Source of the DNA: CAZMZW01 sp963802275
GTDB taxonomy: Bacteria; Chloroflexota; Anaerolineae; Anaerolineales; Anaerolineaceae
Direction of reading: 5' to 3'
Length of the DNA stretch: 64,000 nucleotides
Assembly: GCA_963802275.1 (NCBI GenBank)
Contig: CAWDIB010000003.1
Coordinates: 124,001 to 188,000 of the forward strand
In this document: piece by piece, positions 62,446 to 64,000 of the stretch
How the letters are laid out: the number at the start of each line of letters is the position of its first letter
How positions within the stretch are numbered: the first letter of the stretch is position 1
Program-made: the position numbers and the translations under genes
The notes under the pieces: generated by a model
The model's database searches: none
Told to the model about the DNA's origin: nothing
What the model saw: the letters and a program-made list of their open reading frames with translations, nothing else

Positions 62446-63588
62446 TCATGGCAAAGGCAATGAGATGCGTTGACCGCCTTTTGAGGCTGACAGATAGGCA
62501 GCTTCCAGCATTTCCTGGGCGGTAAGAGCTGCATTGAAATCAAGAGGTGATGGTTTTTGTTCCTGGATGCATTGCAGGAAGTCGTAGCAGCAGGCCAGGT
62601 GGGCATTCAGCATGTAGCCCATGGATTGTTTGGACGGCGGCCATAATTGTTCGATGGGACGCAGATTCACCGCGGGAGGAAAATCCAGTTTTCCATCAAT
62701 CCACTGTTTACGCTTGACGTCATAATAGTTCAGCTGTTCCGGATGCCCGATGTCCATCTTCAGTGACCCAAGGCTGCCGTGAATCTCCAGGCCGCTTTCC
62801 TCGCCAGCCCCGGCAGCCACGCGTGTGACCTCGACTGTCCCGCAGGCGTCATTGGGCAATCCAAGCTGACAGAGTGCCCAGTCGTCCACGTCCACGGTTT
62901 CCAGCTGTGAGCTGTGGGCGGTTGCCGGTCGGCGGGGAACAAAGGTGCGCGTCTGGCACTGCACCCACGCCACCTTGCCCAGCAGGAATTGGATCAGATC
63001 CAGCAGATGAATTCCGAGGTCGGCCAGGGCGCCGCCGCCCGCCATGCTGTAGCGCAGTCGCCAGGACATTGGCCGCAACACGTCAATGTAGCCGCCGTGA
63101 TTTATGTAGGCGCGAAAATGCAGCGGCTGGCCAATGCCGCCGTTTTCTATGATGGCTTTCATCTGGCGTACAGCCGGGATGTAGCGCATCATGAATGCAC
63201 AGTGGGTGATGAGGTTCTTCTTGTTGGCAGACGAAACAATATCACGGGCATCCTGCAAATTAAATCCGAGTGGTTTTTCGCAATAAATATGCTTGTCATT
63301 TCTAATGGCCTCCAGCGCCTGCTCGTGGTGGAAAACATTTGGGCTGCAAATATCCACCGCATCCATCGGCTGGGCGTAAAAATCATTGCTGCGTGATGTG
63401 ACGAAAGGATCACCTAATGTGTGTAAAAATTTCGAATCTGCGCCGGGGTTCTGGCGCAGGATGGCGTTGATGCGCGCTGTCACAGTTGGTTCAGGGAATG
63501 CATACGGGATGCTCTCATACGCCTTGGCGTGCAGTTTGCCGATGAAGCCAAAGCCGATCAGGCCAATATTCAGTTTGGGGATTGCCAT
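62446..63588 (-). CDS. Gfo/Idh/MocA family oxidoreductase (second copy)
   Basis: 380 aa. The Rossmann motif is LNIGLIGFGFIGKLHAKAYE, the EKP loop IYCEKPLGFNLQDA, and the catalytic-site region GGGALADLGIHLLDLIQFLLG. A large C-terminal domain has the family's beta-sheet. It is 16 nt upstream of the first copy in the same direction. Two adjacent members often form a two-enzyme pathway or heteromer, for instance in inositol or amino-sugar oxidation. The substrate is unknown. Confidence 0.87.
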   Translation of the reverse strand: MAIPKLNIGLIGFGFIGKLHAKAYESIPYAFPEPTVTARINAILRQNPGADSKFLHTLGDPFVTSRSNDFYAQPMDAVDICSPNVFHHEQALEAIRNDKHIYCEKPLGFNLQDARDIVSSANKKNLITHCAFMMRYIPAVRQMKAIIENGGIGQPLHFRAYINHGGYIDVLRPMSWRLRYSMAGGGALADLGIHLLDLIQFLLGKVAWVQCQTRTFVPRRPATAHSSQLETVDVDDWALCQLGLPNDACGTVEVTRVAAGAGEESGLEIHGSLGSLKMDIGHPEQLNYYDVKRKQWIDGKLDFPPAVNLRPIEQLWPPSKQSMGYMLNAHLACCYDFLQCIQEQKPSPLDFNAALTAQEMLEAAYLSASKGGQRISLPLP

Positions 63589-63606
63589 GTGTTTTTTGTA
63601 TGTCCT

Positions 63607-64000
63607 TTATAGGTTCCCAAAAACAACACTGCCCTTTACCATGCACAGTTGGATGTTCATCTGATCGTCAATTACCACCAAGTTAGCCCACTTGCCGGCT
63701 TGAAGGCTCCCTAGGTTCTTGTCTTCTTTGATCACCCGCGCCGGATTCAGGCTGGCCATGCGCACTGCATCTGGCAGTGACGCCCCGACCATCTGATTCA
63801 TATTGCGCACGCACTCGTTCATCTGTACGGTGCTGCCGGCGATGGTGCCATCGTCCAGGGTGGCTTTACCTGCCTTGACCGTCACGTGCTGCCCGATCAG
63901 GTGATATTCCCCATCCGGCAGCCCGGCGCCGGGAATGGCATCGCTGATGACGGCAATGCGTTCTTTGCCCAGGCAGCGCAGCAGGATCTTCATCGCGCCC
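63607..64000 (-). CDS. nagA: NagA-like deacetylase (third copy), cut by the window edge
   Basis: Only the C-terminal 130 residues are in the window. ERIAVISDAIPGAGLPDGEYHLIGQHVTVKAGKATLDDGTIAGSTVQMNE matches the end of an N-acetylglucosamine-6-phosphate deacetylase, with catalytic Asp in SDAIP, and LNPARVIKEDKNLGSLQAGKWANLVVID the rest. The sequence is clearly different from copies 1 and 2, for example in AGSTVQMNECVRNM. It ends 18 nt upstream of the Gfo/Idh/MocA start, so it leads the same operon. Confidence 0.85.
   Translation of the reverse strand, partial: GAMKILLRCLGKERIAVISDAIPGAGLPDGEYHLIGQHVTVKAGKATLDDGTIAGSTVQMNECVRNMNQMVGASLPDAVRMASLNPARVIKEDKNLGSLQAGKWANLVVIDDQMNIQLCMVKGSVVFGNL

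Noticed and set aside
1..64000. CRISPR arrays, rRNA or intact insertion sequences
   Set aside because: No regularly spaced repeats, rRNA core sequence or transposase with terminal repeats could be seen on either strand.

Overview
The window reads as chromosomal DNA of a strict anaerobe. A ferredoxin-linked 2-oxoacid oxidoreductase, a tungsten-type aldehyde:ferredoxin oxidoreductase (AOR) homologue, HdrA/Mvh-type hydrogenase genes, corrinoid methyl-transfer genes and many radical SAM enzymes point that way. A phosphatidylinositol-type lipid synthase beside a PIM-like acyltransferase and the overall gene mix would suit the Chloroflexota (Anaerolineae). That assignment is an inference from gene content; no rRNA or tRNA gene was found. 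Many genes carry single-base indels inside otherwise well-preserved protein, above all at 5.2-13.3 kb. This looks more like uncorrected long-read assembly than real decay, so many genes below are described as reconstructed across frameshifts.

Layout. 1-3.5 kb (minus): TCA-type genes sucC (cut by the window edge) and korABC. 3.8-13.6 kb (plus): one GC-rich operon with a MoaD-like protein, an AOR-family enzyme, a four-cluster ferredoxin, a fused HdrA-MvhD with an in-frame UGA at a conserved Cys position (probable selenocysteine, with a SECIS-like hairpin), an HdrC-ferredoxin-MvhD fusion, MvhG, MvhA and a polyferredoxin. No HdrB is present, so AOR is the likely third partner of a flavin-based bifurcating or confurcating complex with hydrogenase. 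13.6-18 kb: an AT-rich accessory stretch of broken small genes, including a DUF6978 and DUF1828/DUF1829 pair. 18-27 kb: GNAT, HicAB toxin-antitoxin with a palindromic operator and an upstream gene relic, a C_GCAxxG_C_C protein, several membrane proteins, and an MFS exporter with an ArsR-type regulator. 27.1-31.8 kb (minus): a corrinoid methyl-transfer operon (DUF89 protein, RACE-type activator, corrinoid protein, UroD-family methyltransferase).

31.9-39.4 kb (minus): the most unusual locus. It is a translationally coupled operon of four radical SAM proteins, a PqqD-like protein, a second small RRE-like protein and two paralogous exported precursors. The precursors have a Tat/lipoprotein leader, an SH3b domain, a Pro/Thr linker and an identical Cys- and aromatic-rich C-terminus. 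The second precursor arose by a tandem duplication of about 1 kb whose fused radical SAM remnants are still readable. I infer a RiPP-like pathway that modifies the C-terminus of a surface lipoprotein.

39.6-47.8 kb: a truncated GntR/LacI hybrid regulator, a lipoprotein hydrolase, membrane and HTH proteins, a NagD-like phosphatase, class II aldolase, a CDP-alcohol phosphatidyltransferase with an acyltransferase, and a GntR/UTRA regulator with a 28-bp palindromic operator. 47.8-64 kb: an amino-sugar utilisation region with an ascorbate-family PTS (IIB, IIC, IIA), SIS-domain sugar isomerases, three NagA-like deacetylases, a PIG-L deacetylase, NanE, a split transketolase, HAD phosphatases and two Gfo/Idh/MocA oxidoreductases. 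The GntR regulator probably controls the PTS operon through a related operator just downstream of its promoter.
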